This document shows positions 22,861 to 37,340 of a stretch of DNA of 64,000 nt, one piece after another (positions within the stretch are counted from its first letter, which is position 1; every line of letters begins with the position of its first letter). Below the pieces are notes generated by a model. That model saw only the letters and a list, made by a program, of their open reading frames with translations, did no database searches and had not been told where the DNA came from. The stretch comes from Hetaerina americana. Its lineage: Eukaryota > Arthropoda > Insecta > Odonata > Calopterygidae. The stretch lies in NCBI GenBank assembly GCA_022747635.1, contig JAKTNV010000005.1, positions 35,192,336-35,256,335 of the forward strand. The letters are read 5' to 3'. Both the position numbers and the translations under genes were made by a program.

Positions 22861-22869
22861 TTAAAAACA

Positions 22870-24030
22870 ATTCTTTTCTTTTTTATTCTTTTTTTAGGGC
22901 ATTACCGTCGATGGTGTGCGATAAGTTTTGTGGAGGCTCCCGAATGCTTTAGACACCCTCTCTACTCTCTGACCCCGGCGTAAATGAATAAACAACGACC
23001 AGGAGCTTATGAAACTAATTTTGCTTTTCAAGTTATAATTATATATTATTTTTCAGAGAACACATGGTCCCGTTAAGAAATGACGCAAAGAATTTGGTGT
23101 CTTAATGTGAAGTAGGGTCTGGAGGGGATTATGAAACATTAGGTGGGGCCAATCAAAGTGAATGTGAAATATCTGTATTTATATAATATTAACAAGAATA
23201 TTTCAGTAATTAGAAAATCCTGGACAAGTTTAGTGGGCCTTGCCTGTCTTTTACTCCCCGTTAATTTTGCTTAGGTATGTTTACACGACAAGCTATAAGT
23301 AATAAGTGTTATTCTGATCTTATAAATGAGTGTTAGCTTTTAAGCTGAATTTCACTCGAGCTCTTTTAAGATGAGCGTGGCATTTACCATGCTATACCTG
23401 TACCGTGATACGCGTTACAGTTTCATGATAGATACCGTTAATCATACTTTACATCGTATATATTTCATAAACACAATTGTATCATTAATAAAAAGAATTA
23501 ATTTGACTCTAAGCATTCATCAATCTCCCTATTTAGCTGATGAAAACATGTAAATACTATCCCAATGATTCAAACACCTAAAATATATTTCTGCACGAGG
23601 TTATATTTTTACACAGCGCATAATCGTGTTATCAATCCGCTTTAGATTCTATCGAAATAACTGTTTTGTCACTCGCCCTTCATTACCACTACCTGGGAAT
23701 TAGAACGACAGATTTGAAGGAAAAAGTGGCAGTTGCGCTATCAACCGAAACCCAACACGTGTGTTTATAAGCGTGTAACACGACCTATTTCAATCTCACG
23801 ATCTTCCGAATGCGATGGCTTATAGGCAGTCCCGATTGGAGTGAGGGAGAGATGAGGGGGGATGGAAGGGGGAAAATGGATTACGAGGCGGGGAGGGGGA
23901 TGAAAGAGGCGACAAACCAAAGGCCACGTAGAAAACTCCTGGTCAATTGACTTCATTGATTTCACACCGCTCGAAGCGTAAACTAAAAGGGCTTGGACGT
24001 CGGACGATTGCGCATTCTAACGCCACGGAG
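22870..24030. other. AT-rich DNA, no gene seen
   Basis: No recognised feature. A G-rich purine stretch (about 23840-23910) forms a weak sub-patch. Confidence 0.5.
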
Positions 24031-24039
24031 AGAAATATT

Positions 24040-24345
24040 ATGAAGTTTTGAGGCGAGGGAATGGGAGTGAGGCTTGGGGGTGATTATTAGGAGTAGAGGA
24101 GGGGGCCGGTCTTATCGCCCAACCTACAACGCGCCCTAATCACTACTTCTCCACCCACGGTTTTTCAGCCGAAATCTCGGTAAGTGGTCGAACAAAAGAT
24201 AAAACGAGGGAAGGAGAGCGAGAGAGGGACTGCATCGCCAAGGGAAAACCTATCCCGCGTCCTCGGGGTAAGATCCCCCGGATTTCCCCATCCCGCCTCC
24301 TTTCACATCTCCCCCTTATGCTAAGAACGCACACAAAACATGCTG
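24040..24345. other. GC/CpG-rich patch
   Basis: Another GC-rich block with mixed purine and pyrimidine tracts and CpG steps. No coding signature. Confidence 0.45.
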
Positions 24346-24349
24346 CTGA

Positions 24350-27300
24350 GAATCGCAATCGGACGCCGAAGGCTCCCCGGAGAGTTTGCCACTGTATTCC
24401 TTAGCTATCTCATTGTGACGGTTCCAAGGGGAGCGGAAGGAGGGGGGATTGACTGACCGAGGTGTCACATCTGACACTTTGCCCATGAGGAGAGCTGGAG
24501 AATAATAAATCACTAAGAGAGAGGCTTTCGAACGGCACACCCCTCATGACTCCCACGCGCCCATCCCATTCCGTTACCCTCGCAGTTCAAGGTTCATGCA
24601 TATCTGGTGCCATTGCAGCAGCGTGACAATGCCGGATGAATGGTTAAATCCTGAGGAAAAAAACTAAAATATTCAAATATTTCATAAACCCAGCGATCGG
24701 AATACTCTCCATTTGAAGGCACCTTGAATATTTTGGGAAATTTAGTAAATGATGTTTGTCTTTGTCACAACATCACCGATACATATATATTTCTAAATTA
24801 TTGCTGTCGGTAAAATTTATGCACAGTAAAGAAAGTGAAAGCAAAAAGTCTCTCCTATATTTCTCCTTATTTATGTATCGCTTTTAATAGATGTGTTTGT
24901 GAATATTATCGTAATTGATATAACTAAGGTGTGGATGCTCTACATACATGACCCAAAAAAGTTTGGAAACTCCCCCAAGCTGTCATCACCGAATACCCAA
25001 ATTCTGTTTCCCTTAAGAACTATTTTGAAATTTCTGGAAAAAATTGTATTGAGTGATATGTATTAATACCACTGTTAGCAATAGAGTCTATTGGCGTTAT
25101 TTCAAGGAGATATGATATTATCACCTGAAATAGGGACCTGCCAATTTCTTTTGGTTGTGAAATAGTTCGCCTGTTGGTTGGAAAGTCACGCATTCGAGTC
25201 TCTCGCTTCTGGCATGGGATTGAATGTATTATAAATGGTGTTGGATTGGCCCTTGTGAAACCTGGCGGAAAGAGGTTATCGGGATCTTTGCGATTTCCCA
25301 CCGAAAAATAATGACATCTATTTTGTATCAACTAATTATAGGAGTAAAAATGTAACTGGTTTTCACGTCCCTAATCTTTATTTTTTAGGGCCTTATGAAG
25401 CTTGAATAATGCCCTGCGTCTGGGTTGTCCCATGTCTGAGGAATTGATAGAAACTTGTACAGCAAAATAAATTTTGGTTGAGAGTGTGGACGGACTTATT
25501 ATGCTACACATATAAGTTAAATGAGTTCAATTAGTACAAAATTCACGCCAACTTCACATGTTATATAGTTGTCATAAAATGAGGGTATTTAAAGAGTATT
25601 TATGGATTCTATCAAATGAAAACAATAAAAATGGTATAGAAGCTAAACCATAGAGGATAGTTCCCAATACGTACAGTCAACGTAATGGTGAAGTTATCAC
25701 CATTAAGAAGAATAAAATATCCAAATTATAGCTATTGTGTAATAATTTCCGGCCTACACATCCTCCGGTAACCTAAGTAACTCTGATTCCACCCGTGACC
25801 TTTCAGGCATGCCTTATTGGAAAAACATTACTCCCAATCACTTGTGCAGGCCAGACTTACTCCTTCATTCCAAACATTTTCGTTTTCTATCAAATGCTTT
25901 TCCGAGGGAATTCTCTCTCCCTCCGACGAGTCGCACAACATTACGTGGCAACTAATACAAGCACTTCTAGATACACGGAGTTAGATTAGGATTCCATCAG
26001 TCTGATTTTGGCCCAGCGTTTTCATTTCCATCACTCTGACCACAATATCGTTCCCTTTATCTTATCTTTTTGGGAAAAGGCGCGTTTATTCCTTAATTTC
26101 TCACCACCCCCGAATCTTTTTCAAATAAGTCAGATTATTTTATGGAAAGGTTCTTTTGTTGGCAGAAATATAGTCGTTTAAAAGAATATAAATTAGTCAT
26201 TATTCCTTATCTCAAGGGAAAACCATGTTTACGTCCTCTGTGAAAATTGTAAACCCGGCAAATATTTATGTTCCGAGGTGTCCAGTCACACTTTCCAATT
26301 TAGCAAATTTTTGCAAAGCAAAATATCCGTCTATCTGACATCAACCTAAAATTATCAAGAAAATATTGGAAATTTTTTTTATCTAATGCATGATTAAAAT
26401 TCGCTTAAGTATTGAATTCCTACGTTATTTAAATGTATCTGTTTGTAAGAGTCAAAAATATTAAAAAATACATTTATTATAATTAAATTAAATGATACAT
26501 TTAATATCTGAATCGGCTTTGTAAGTATGTATTTTATATTTTGCACCCACTTTTATAAAGTTGAATTTAAGTGTGGGCATCAATGGTAACACTTAAAAAT
26601 ATGTGTGTCATCGTTTGCAATGTAGACAATTTTTACCAAAATAAGGAACGCCATTTGAAACAAATTGAGTGCATACCTTTGTTCAACCGAAATGCACTTA
26701 GCGTGTGATAAAATGAACACTTGTATTTAAGATATCGGAAGTAAAGACGCATACTCATAGAGATGATATTTAGGAACAATATCATTGAATGAGCAATATG
26801 AATGCAGGGCAAATATTCGAATAATCGAAATTTAATTTACTGCAGGAAACTGAAATGAATAACTTTACCACTTAGGCTTGAAGAAGTTTTCTTCTTGAAA
26901 TAGTTTCAACTTTGTAATTGGAATAACCGTTTGCACTGCTGAAATATTTAATGAGGAGGCACCTTTAGAATTCTAGATAAAACCTGCGTATTCTAAGCAA
27001 GTCCCAAGAAGTAATGGCGTCGTGGTTTCTCTAATAATCAAATTTCTTATGTACCCTAATACGAAGTGATAATTTTCTGTTATAGTGTGCTAATTTATCA
27101 TGGTACGTTGTAAACACTCATGTTTCCCTCGTAATGATCCATCAGTATGCAATAAATGGGTTTTATTCTAGCTGTTTCTCTTTGATTGACACTGTAAGGG
27201 CGCACGCATAGTTAAGCTCTTTTTCCAAAAATCTTCGGGGCTAAAGATACACTCTGAATATCACAAATTTGTGTTCTCCCGTGGCGCCAGCAATAAGTGA

Positions 27301-27595
27301 AGCTAATCGATAGTTTATCATTGACTTATAATGTAGCACCATAATTTATAAATCAATATTTGTGGGAATATCCCATCGCAAAATCCTAATGTACTGACAT
27401 GTCACTGAAAAGAAGATACCATAAGTTGAAAGGGAATACTACTGTATTCGTGCTTGCCTAAATATTAATGCTAACGTTTAGCCATAATTAAGAAGAACAT
27501 AACTCTCAGGGTATATAGCTTATATACCCTATACAGCTCTTTATAAATATTATAACCTCTAATCTTTGAACTCTGTGGCTCTTTGTGAATAATTT
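24350..27595. other. mostly AT-rich DNA, no gene seen
   Basis: About 3.2 kb. Apart from a tRNA-like fragment near 25.2 kb there is no recognised coding sequence, microsatellite or inverted repeat. Confidence 0.5.
25146..25310 (+). repeat. possible tRNA-like SINE fragment
   Basis: AATAGTTCGCCTGTTGGTTGG, followed by GCATTCGAGTCTC (B-box-like, 25190-25202), resembles the second half of a tRNA head. The A box is weak and no target duplication was found. The body length is a guess. Confidence 0.3.
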
Positions 27596-27599
27596 GAAA

Positions 27600-27860
27600 T
27601 ATACGATCATGAAGCGATTTGCAATTCGGTGCGAATGGTTGTGTGGCGGCTGGGAATCTTATCTTTTTATTTCTCCCTTTGAATTGCTAAGCTCGGGAAC
27701 GCTATACTCTGATCGCATCACGTGACCTCGCACCCAATCCACCAGATGTCGGGACTTCCGCTCCATAAGCCACGCGGTGAAATTGTGCGTGACCCTCCTC
27801 GCACAGGTTTTATGCGTTCCTTCCGCCGCTCACGCCGACTTTCGCCGGTTAAGGCACAGA
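27600..27860. other. weak GC/CpG-rich patch
   Basis: Modestly GC-enriched sequence with CpG steps (CACGCGGTG, TTCCGCCGCTCACGCCG). No gene signature. Confidence 0.35.
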
Positions 27861-27869
27861 AAACAAGGA

Positions 27870-30800
27870 GGAATTGAAATTGTTAACATGGAGAGACTTT
27901 TTAAGGATTCGTAAAAGAGTCAACCTCGATGCTAAATTCACTTCACCACGGAGAACCTAATGCCATTTCATTGATTTATAATTCATCTTCACACTCGGAC
28001 ACTGCGATGCTTAGTGCAACTGTTTATCCCATATCCAAAAATTTATCTTTGGATTATAAAATTTAGTTTTTTACTTGCCCGAGACCATCGCGAGAAAGAA
28101 TGAAAATTCCAGTTATACTTAACGATGCAAAATTTTTTCATTCTCATGAATTCCATAGATATTTAAAAATTGTTTTAGAATATGTCTAATTCATTTCTCC
28201 TCAAGTCCTCAAAGGATCACTTGATCTTGAGGGGAGATAATATTCATTTAGTTGCATTTTGCAATATAATTCCGCATAATATGTCAGTTTACTATCGTAT
28301 GATCATCATGAATTTTAAAAAAAAATTTTAGTTCCAATTTTCCGGCTCACGACCGGATCCTTAATTCATATTTACAGTCATTTTGATACGGTGGGCACAT
28401 CATTTAACCACATTTTGACATTCACTCAAGAACAGAGTTTGCATAAATTGCCACCGCACACGATTCACGTGCAAATATATTTATTTTCTATGATAAGTCA
28501 CCGGCTGAGTGTGTTTTTTTTTCTTTTTACATCCGCAAGATATATTTTAAAACCCACTTGAATAATAGAGTGAGATATAATAGGGGTGATAATGTAGGCG
28601 GCTCATTGATAAACCCCATCGCACTTTGGTACGCATGACGGGGAATCTGACGTCAAGAAGGAGAAAAGCCTTGATAGGAATTTAAGACGGTAATGAGACT
28701 TGAAGGATAAGGCCCAGGAATAAGAGCGAGAGAGATTGGAGGCGGAAGGGAGAAAAGCAGACCCGAAGAGGGGATCGGGAGTAGAGGGGTCGAGCAAGGC
28801 GGGAACTTGGGGGGTTGACAGACATGTGGCACGCGAATCACTCGGAAGCAAGAGGCAGCGGTGAGACAAGTGGCGAGGAGAAATGGGAAAGGCGACATAG
28901 AAATAAATGGAAAGGGAAAGGAATGAATGGTGAGCTACGATACTTTTAGACTGGTATCAATGAGAATATTGACGTGAGACAAATATGGTCACATGCGAAT
29001 ACAACATGGGTAGTTACAGCTTTCCCCAACTACGCTTACTATTCGAAGAAGCATGAAGAAATACAGGGGCTTGTTTTACAATACATTTAGGTATTGAAAC
29101 AACGATTACTTTTTTCTTGTAGAATATAGGAAATCTTCCTTTTAATATTATTCTTTGAAAGTATTACAGAAAGTGCTACTAGAGAGTACTACACAAAATT
29201 ATTTACACAAATTATTCTTAGAAATATTCTGTGAATATTTCCCATTTTCATTCAACAAAGACGAGTATTTATTGCTTTACACCTCTTGCCGATACCATTT
29301 CTAGTATCTGGCGAGATGTATCGTTTTACTTGATGGTGCACGAAGCACTTATCTCCACGTTACTGGGTTGTGTGCCGTAAAAGATTGCACCGCCTCAATT
29401 TACATGTCATCTACGAACAAGGTGAGTTTCCTTCGTATGAATTGCACGTAATTTTATTCGTTTTGATATGAAGTAGACAAAGAACCCCCACAAGGTAATT
29501 TAGTCTGCATATGTGTCAAAATTGCTCGCCAAGCGATATATTTCTTGTAGGCACCTTGAAGCACACACTTCCCGTATTAGACCTGGCCCGCTTGCTTAAA
29601 GTCATGCACTTCGAATATTCACGGACCTGAAAACTCCTCCGTCGTTTAATGTCTTGGTGGGCACTTTATTACAAAGAGATAAGACATAGCTATAATAAAA
29701 GAGGTCAGATTTAAAAGCAAGAATGGAGAAATGGCCGGTGTTACTATTTTAAAAGGTGATCAAATCTGGTTCTTTGGCGCTAACAATCTACGAGATTGAG
29801 GCAAGGACCGTTTTGATATGAGACATCTTTAAATTTTAAACGATCATAATAACTGATAATACAGCTTGAAAGTCACTTACAGTTACGTACTCAATTCAAT
29901 GTGAAAGAAAGGGATAGAAAAAGGAAAATATTTATTGGTTATTCCTGAAATTTCTGAGTTTTGAACGAATTTTTCCCTGCCTCTTTGCCATGAATAATTC
30001 CTGGTTTATAACTATATGCATAACACATAGTGTGACGCTCCGTGAAACCTTATAAAAGTGTTCTAAAAAATATAGCTCGCGGTGAATGTCGTACAATGAC
30101 GCGAACATCAATAAATCTACTGGGAAATTGAGAAATGACAAATTACGTCATTGCTATTTGACATATTACGATGTTGCTCACAGGTGACCATCGGAAAAAA
30201 ATTGCTGTATAGAAGTATTGTGAATAAGTTCATCCACGCGATCGTTTTAAGGAAACATAATTTTCTTTGAAAAATTATTGAAAGAAATGAGCTCACTCGG
30301 ACGTTTCAGTACACCCTGCCAGGGATCTTAATTAAGATAACGTTTGAGTGAAAACTGAAAAATATAATGGTCAAATTAGCTTATTTCAATCTTCAATTAA
30401 TGACCAGCATAGGCCTTCTTAACCCTGTCCGATCGCGTTATCTGAGTTTAACGTCCTGAAGACGGTGAAGCAACACATATTTATGAGGTGAAGCTCACTC
30501 CTTTAAGACATTTACTTTACGTCATGGTAATAAATGCAAACTGTCAAAAAAATGTGATAGCAAATGTAGAGTGAAATAGACCATTATTTATTTGGATCTG
30601 ACCCGATTTAAACAGTGTTAAAAGATAATTAGCCACCCCTCATTCATTATCAACTACTCGCATATCGCGAAGCAAGCAGAGTGAAAAAGATTTTTAACTG
30701 AGCACAGAAATGAAAAATATATCATAATCAATCATTTAAAAAAATTGGAGTTACGATTATAATAATTAGTTAATAAATAGAAATGTAAATAAATTAATAT

Positions 30801-31425
30801 GTAAAAAGTTTATTAGTAAAACTATTGGGATTTATTATAAATATTGCAGCTACATTTGACCGGTTTGAAAGTCGTGAATTTAATTTTTGAAAACGACAAG
30901 AATTAAAAGTGAAATAAAGTTTGGAAATCATTTTTAAATACGATTTTACTAGATTTTTTCAAAAGGAAATAATGAACATTTTTAATAAACTTAACGCCAC
31001 AAAATACCCACAAAACCCTTACGCAATGCATAAGAGAGAGAGAGAGAGCATCCTACAGTTGAAACCATGTCATCTGGGTTTAGATCCCACGCGGACAGAA
31101 GCACCTTCTTCCCTAAGTTAAATTCTTTGAAAAATATTTCCAACTAAACGGAAACCAAAATATTTTTTATGAAAAATCGTATTACGACTTAATTATCTTT
31201 TAATGGGTTCCGATACGAGATAATGGCCTTTTTCTGGGCGTCATGTGCATATCTAATTATCATCGAACAAATATAAATTTAGAGAAGCGTTTGGTATGGC
31301 AAGGGGGCAGCCTGAAAGGGACGGGGATTCTTGGGACAAAGGACTAATGGGCGTAGATCGGTGGGGTAAAAAACAAACTGAGAAAGGTTTTGAAATTGGG
31401 GGTGGAAAGGGAATACGGGGTCCTA
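27870..31425. other. AT-rich DNA, no gene seen
   Basis: About 3.5 kb without recognised features. A moderately GC-rich purine stretch lies at about 28620-28900. A short B-box-like GGGTTTAGATCCC near 31077 stands alone and is not called as a SINE. Confidence 0.5.
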
Positions 31426-31429
31426 CTTG

Positions 31430-31930
31430 GAGCCCGTTTGATTGAGATTTAGTGCGCGTGAATTCGATTGACCCGCGTCCGTCGAGGATTTTATTGCACG
31501 TCGGTTCCTTTCACTCCCGTGACTTTATTCTACCCCGTGAGAGCCTCCCGTTTTATGGGCATGTTGATTGCTTCTCCGCCGTGCCACGCCTTTCCGCACA
31601 CCTCTCCTACCCCCACCTTCTCCCTCCCAGACACTCCTCCTCCTACTACCTAGTGGTACACTATTAAAAACCCGTGGGGTGCCACGTCACACTCCTCTCT
31701 TCTCCCCCCGGTGAAGTTTACCTCAGCAGTCTATCCGCCAAGCCTCCTCCCGCCTCTCCCGCGCCCGTTGGACTATCTCCGTCCATACATCGCTCTATCA
31801 CCCGAGTTTTCGTAGAATTTTCGTATCGCTTTTCTTATTTAAGAGGGTGGAAAAAAACGCAAATAGGCAGCAACCGTAAAATTCGTTCAAAGAACAAAGC
31901 TCGGGGGGGGGGGGGGAGGTAGGGGATTTG
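31430..31930. other. GC-rich patch ending in a G14 run
   Basis: Pyrimidine-rich + strand with CpG, ending in 14 consecutive G (31903-31916) followed by AGGTAGGGG. The homopolymer is a likely site of length variation. No recognisable coding sequence. Confidence 0.6.
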
Positions 31931-31939
31931 AGGCGAAAC

Positions 31940-34900
31940 CTCATCTCCGAAAGGCCACTGTAACCAGAAATCATGTTTGCTCAAACAAGAAGGGAATGAA
32001 AGGGGAAACAAATGGCCGGGAAGATTTAGGTGCTGAGAAGTGACGGAAATGGGAACTGGACGACGACCGTTTTGATCAAGCTCTGAATATAGAGGGGTCA
32101 CAGACTTCATACTATACAATCAGAGAGCATAGTTGTTCAAGCCATCAAATTTTGCTATAAAATAGAATTCGTATTCGACCGTGGTCCTTTTCCAACTCCT
32201 TTTATGTAGTGAGCGGAGTCATGCTTCTGAATGCAACTTCGGGGGATCATGTCCTAAATTCTTACTAAATCAGGTTTAATTATGCCTTGTGGCATTTATA
32301 TCACGTCTTGGAAAATTTAATTTGTATAATTTCCAAGAAAATTATGCATTCATTTACTTGCATGAGAATAGTGTGTAAAAGGATCTGAGGAAGTTTCTCA
32401 GGTGCGAATCGCACATTATTGAATAAAGTAATTCGGATTTTGGAATACGAGATAATATGAGGTTTCAATTAACACAGTAATAAACAGTTCTTATGGGAGG
32501 CGACCGGTAAATTATACACACTGGATTAAGCGTACGTGAGGGCTGGATGGAATTTTAGGTACCGGAGAATGATGGGAACGAATTTGTCGACCTTACTTTC
32601 ACTTAGCGAATGAGAACAAGAGTGTGACTATTTAAGTCCCATTCTGCGGATGAAGTATTGAACTTGAAACTCTCTCAGGGGCCAAGCAGTAGAAATGGAC
32701 GTAACAGGTAAGAGAAACTATAAAATTCCGTCGCCCATATTACAAATGGCACAGATATAATCCCCAAACACGATTTCTCTCTTGATAATTCTAGCAGTTC
32801 CAAAATGAAGTGAATATGGTAGTATATTTAAAAGTCGCATTTTTTAGAAAAAATATAGAACGCGTTATTCAGGAAAACTGCATTTCTTGGAGCGGCAAAT
32901 TTTCTCAAATTATAAATGAGACATTTTCTGGCATCAAATAAGTTCAGTAGATTTATGAATTTGTATTCAGAGGAACTTGAGATTGACTGATTTCCACTTG
33001 TAGTTCCTAAATATAAAAAATATGTGCAATAACTCAACCTTTAAAATTTTTGTCCAGAAAGCTAGAGACTTACTCTTAAGACTAAGAGCAAAATTTCTGG
33101 CTCCTGATTTTTACCATGGTCTCTATTTCATTCTTCCTCATCTCCCCACCAAAATATCTCAATTTTTATTCATTATATTATTATAGATAATCTGGTGGTT
33201 AAGATAAGTTTTGGATGAGCACATGCTATCCAACGGAACAGTGACAATTCCCTCGTCTCTTGTAACTAACCAACTCAACATCCTGTGATGTCATAAGCCC
33301 CTGTTTAACTTTATATACGAGTATGCCCTTCCTCCCTTCATTAAGTCCAAAAAACCTATCTTATTATCCCCTACTATCCCTTTCCTCGCTTCCTGATATC
33401 CCCTTCCTCGCTTACTTAACATTCTCCCCTCTATCACTTTGTCTTCAACATCCCATTACCAATTTATTTAATATTGTATTCAAATACACCTTTGCAACTT
33501 ATGCATATTTTATTCATTTATAGATAAATATATCATTCAGTGTCTGTATATTACATGCATTAATACCGTTTTCCTAAAAACAAGTGATCGAATCAAAGAA
33601 ATATTCACAAAGATATATCAAACATTCTTTTGTCTTTATAGGCCCATTTGTTTATCATCTGGTACGACGAAATATTTTTTATTCTTCATATCATCGCTAA
33701 AACGCACTCGTGACTTAATGATCAAATCTATTTCCAAATTAATACTCAGTTCAAGATGGAACATGGCAATATTAATACATTTATAACACGGATACAGGAC
33801 TATGGTAGAACACGAGAGAACGGAACTCTGACCATATCTTAAGAGGCAGTAAACGACTCAATCATAACCAGGTATGGCATTGTAAGGAAACATATATTGG
33901 GTGTGCAATTGTAACACACATTTAGGTGTGTTTTCCATTCCCCTTAAACAAATTATGGACGCCATCTCTTCGAATGCTCAATGCTTTCCCTCTCCTTTTC
34001 GGATTTTTATTTCAAACTCACAATTTGAAACTTCATTTCTCTTAAGATTACTTTTTAATTTTTTGAAAGTATGGTGGTTTTTTAAAGCACATGGAAAACA
34101 AAAAGATTTCCAGAAGATTGTTTTATGCAATCATACCTGAAGTTTAGAATTAAGTTTTATCTCATGAATCCAGCTTTAATACACTAATAGATTGAATTTT
34201 TGGATTTTTAGAATGTCGGAAGGCGGCCGTGGGTAGCACGAAGTTTTTTTTCCATTTAATTTGCATGCCTCTTCATGCCCTTGTAATTACGGAGTAATAA
34301 ATCATCGAAGCACTCAAAAGGCTTCCCACACATATTCAAAGAATATATTTATATATACAGATATACCCATGGCTAAGGTCCCTTGCCTGTTTTGGCCAAA
34401 GTATTCATTAATTAGGTTTCTTCAGTGTACCATTGACACCCCTCAAGCTCAATATGCACAAAAAAAACAAGCATCCAACCCATGTAAATCGCGTCCGTCA
34501 ATTAGTAATTATTGTTTCCTTAGCGTTTGACTTAAATATTTCCGTTTACACCATTGAACCCGAATGAGCAACCACACGACCGGAGAACAGTTTTCAACAC
34601 GATATTGATTTACGCCATTCGGACCGAAGATTTATTATCTCACGTTTGGCTCCTCTGGATGATATCTTCTCCGAGGATAACATCTGGAAACGTGAGAAGC
34701 TAGACAGGTGATATTAAAAAATATGTAAATTCAAATTGAGGAGGTGAATTCTGATGAGTAAGGTTAAGCTTCCTCCGGCCAGTTATTGACCAAATTTAAA
34801 ATAATTTATGTTTTCGGAAAAAAGGTATTATTATTTTTCTATCTGAAATAATATAGCAGCCATGGCAGATGCGCTCAACTAATAGAACGTAGACAGATAG

Positions 34901-35555
34901 ATTTTCGTTCCATTTTTCTCGAAATGAGCGAAAGATAGTATTCCTATTCCTGATAGTGAAATTGTATAGATTTGAAAATGGTCTATCCCACTAAATTTAC
35001 GTTGGAAAGAAGGAAAATGAACAATAATTCATTTTCTCCATTATTTCAAATGTTACGACACACCGAATGCACGGACAAGACAAACAAGTTAAATAGAATG
35101 ACGCTCTCACAAGAAATAATATCAATGGTTATTAAAAACTAGGTTTTAAAAATTTTTAACGAGTGAATTTAATTTCATGGTAAGTCACTTTTACGTTCAC
35201 AGGTCGCTGCATACTTATGAAACCATGCACCGGAATCTACTTAGTTATTTGGTGAACCTCGAGAGAGAGAGAGGTAGAGAGACATACCACTAAAATACGA
35301 TATTCCTTGCCGCTCAGATCCAAGGAAAGATATCTACCGCAGCGAAAAAAAGTTTGTAAAAAATATTATTTCGAACATTAAAGAGGCGATGGTCGTAGAT
35401 GCTGTTTTGGGAGACCGTTAAGGGAGGTGGCCAACATCGCATTTACTCATATTTTCACCCCGGCTGCACAATCACGCGATCCAACAATTTGTTCCCAGAA
35501 ATTTTGTTTGGCGTGTGATCAACTTCAAGGAAAGGTTGAGTCTTAATAGTGGCAT
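31940..35555. other. AT-rich DNA, no gene seen
   Basis: About 3.6 kb without recognised features, with a short (GA)n run near 35262-35281. Confidence 0.55.
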
Positions 35556-35559
35556 GAGG

Positions 35560-35830
35560 AATGGGGCTGGGAGTCGTAATAGGGAGAGAATGAAGGGCTT
35601 TGTGGAGGAAAGGGCGGAAGGGGAAGCGAACGGCCCCGGCTCAGGCGGGAGTGGCCGAGGAAGGAAGGAAGGAGGGGAAAGTTAGCCGAGGCGAAGCGTG
35701 TGCTGGGCCAGGGCGCGACAACTGGATCAGTGAGAATTTCGCTGCGGGAAACGAGTGGAGAATCCAGGCTTTTGACACTGGGCCGCAACCGCTCGCGGGT
35801 CCGCATCTTCACACCATTCTCGGCTTAATG
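35560..35830. other. GC-rich, purine-rich + strand patch
   Basis: GGAAAGGGCGGAAGGGG and AGGAAGGAAGGAGGGG type sequence with CpG. The 125-codon frame at 35600-35977 crosses it and is not recognisable. Confidence 0.5.
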
Positions 35831-35839
35831 CATGGTTTC

Positions 35840-37338
35840 TTTAACGAACTGTTTATTCGTCGTAAGCACAAATTGTTTTCATTTAAGACAATTGGTGCGA
35901 AATTGGGAGAATGGGAAAATTATCCTCGCGACCTCACCCACTGGATTAATTTCTGGATGAAATGTGACGAAAGATAAGTTCAGACAGACAGTTTCAGGGC
36001 ACAATAGCCGAGGAGTAAAAGATATCCACGGAATGAGGAGCGAATAGTGTCGAGAAAAAGTTTTGCCATAATGATGGGAATTAGCGTATCATCGAAAATG
36101 AGAGCATGCGTGCTTCAAGTTTCCATTGCTGGCAAAGATTGAGCGTTGTCAAAATTTCAGTACTACTTATCTTGGCGTAATAATGAAGAACTTTTGTTTT
36201 TTCTCTTCACTTGAGCTTTATGTTTAAATGAAAACTCTAGCAAGCTCTTCATTCTGGACTAAAAAATTTAATCTGCAACTACCACGATGAAAATTTTTCT
36301 TGAGTGCGAAAAGAATGCCAATTTAGTTTTATCGTTTAGAGATGCAATAGGCAAAGAAGATTCTCAGTCACTCATGAAATGAAAACGCAGAAAATGAGAA
36401 AATAAACCGTTTCCGTGCATGTAAGAGTTTTTCTAGATATGTCCTATAAAGCCGAATGAATTTAATACTCTATCACCTCAAACTAAAACATAGCGATGCT
36501 AAAACTATTCATTCTGAAACAGTAAGAAATGGGAATTCTAGGAAACCTGAGCTCTACGGCCTCGTAAATTAACAAATTCAAAGAAAACTCCTATAGCCGT
36601 AATAAGTTCACTCAATGTAACTAAAATAAGTTAACTTAAGATAAGTGACAGGCATAAATAAAATAACTTACTAACCTGTATTACGGCTATTATTAGAAAG
36701 AAATAGGTTTGGAAATATTGACTAATGTGGATAGTTAATATGTACATCTGATCAAGGCATACCGTTTGAAGGAAATTAAAGTATATCACGAGAGCAAAAT
36801 GATAAAGTTGGTTTCGGAAAACTTAACTTCCTTGCAAATTCAACGCTGTAACTTTATGAAATATTTCCGTACCATAGCGCGGCTCATGTTACTCAAAATG
36901 TATTCGTTACTTCCACGTAATTGTACCCAAGTGTGGCATTATTTTTGGTGCTAAGGTAAAATATCTCTAGAGAAAGTAGGTAGCGGTTTTAATTATGATG
37001 AATATTTTAGGCAGTCAACTCAGTATTAAACTATTCCCAGCATGATTATGCACATAGTTCTTAAAGACTCCTGGGATTGTAACTTTTGTCGAGCATCGAT
37101 GAGCGTTAATTTTATCGCCCACGAAATGTTATCAACGGAAACGAGTATCTATGTTGTTTTTCTGTCTACGGCCCATCAAATGGGCGACGTCGACTATTAA
37201 GCAACCAACGAGTGTCTGTAACGCAGACTACAGACTTCGAGTAGGCCAATTAGACGATCACGGTCGCTTATTTAATAGCCCATCACAAATGCTTGCGATA
37301 AGCATACCACCACGTATTCACATCGTGTTCATGGAACA
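35840..37338. other. AT-rich DNA with a short inverted repeat, no gene seen
   Basis: A 12-bp inverted repeat (ATAGCCGTAATA at 36593-36604, complement at 36679-36690) encloses about 75 bp, like a very small MITE, but no target duplication is apparent. Nothing else was recognised. Confidence 0.45.
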
Positions 37339-37340
37339 TA

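Noticed and set aside
31060..31095. tRNA-like B box GGGTTTAGATCCC
   Set aside because: It stands alone without an A box or cloverleaf, so chance is likely.
36593..36690. 98-bp MITE with 12-bp terminal inverted repeats
   Set aside because: The arms are short, there is no target-site duplication, and it is a single instance.
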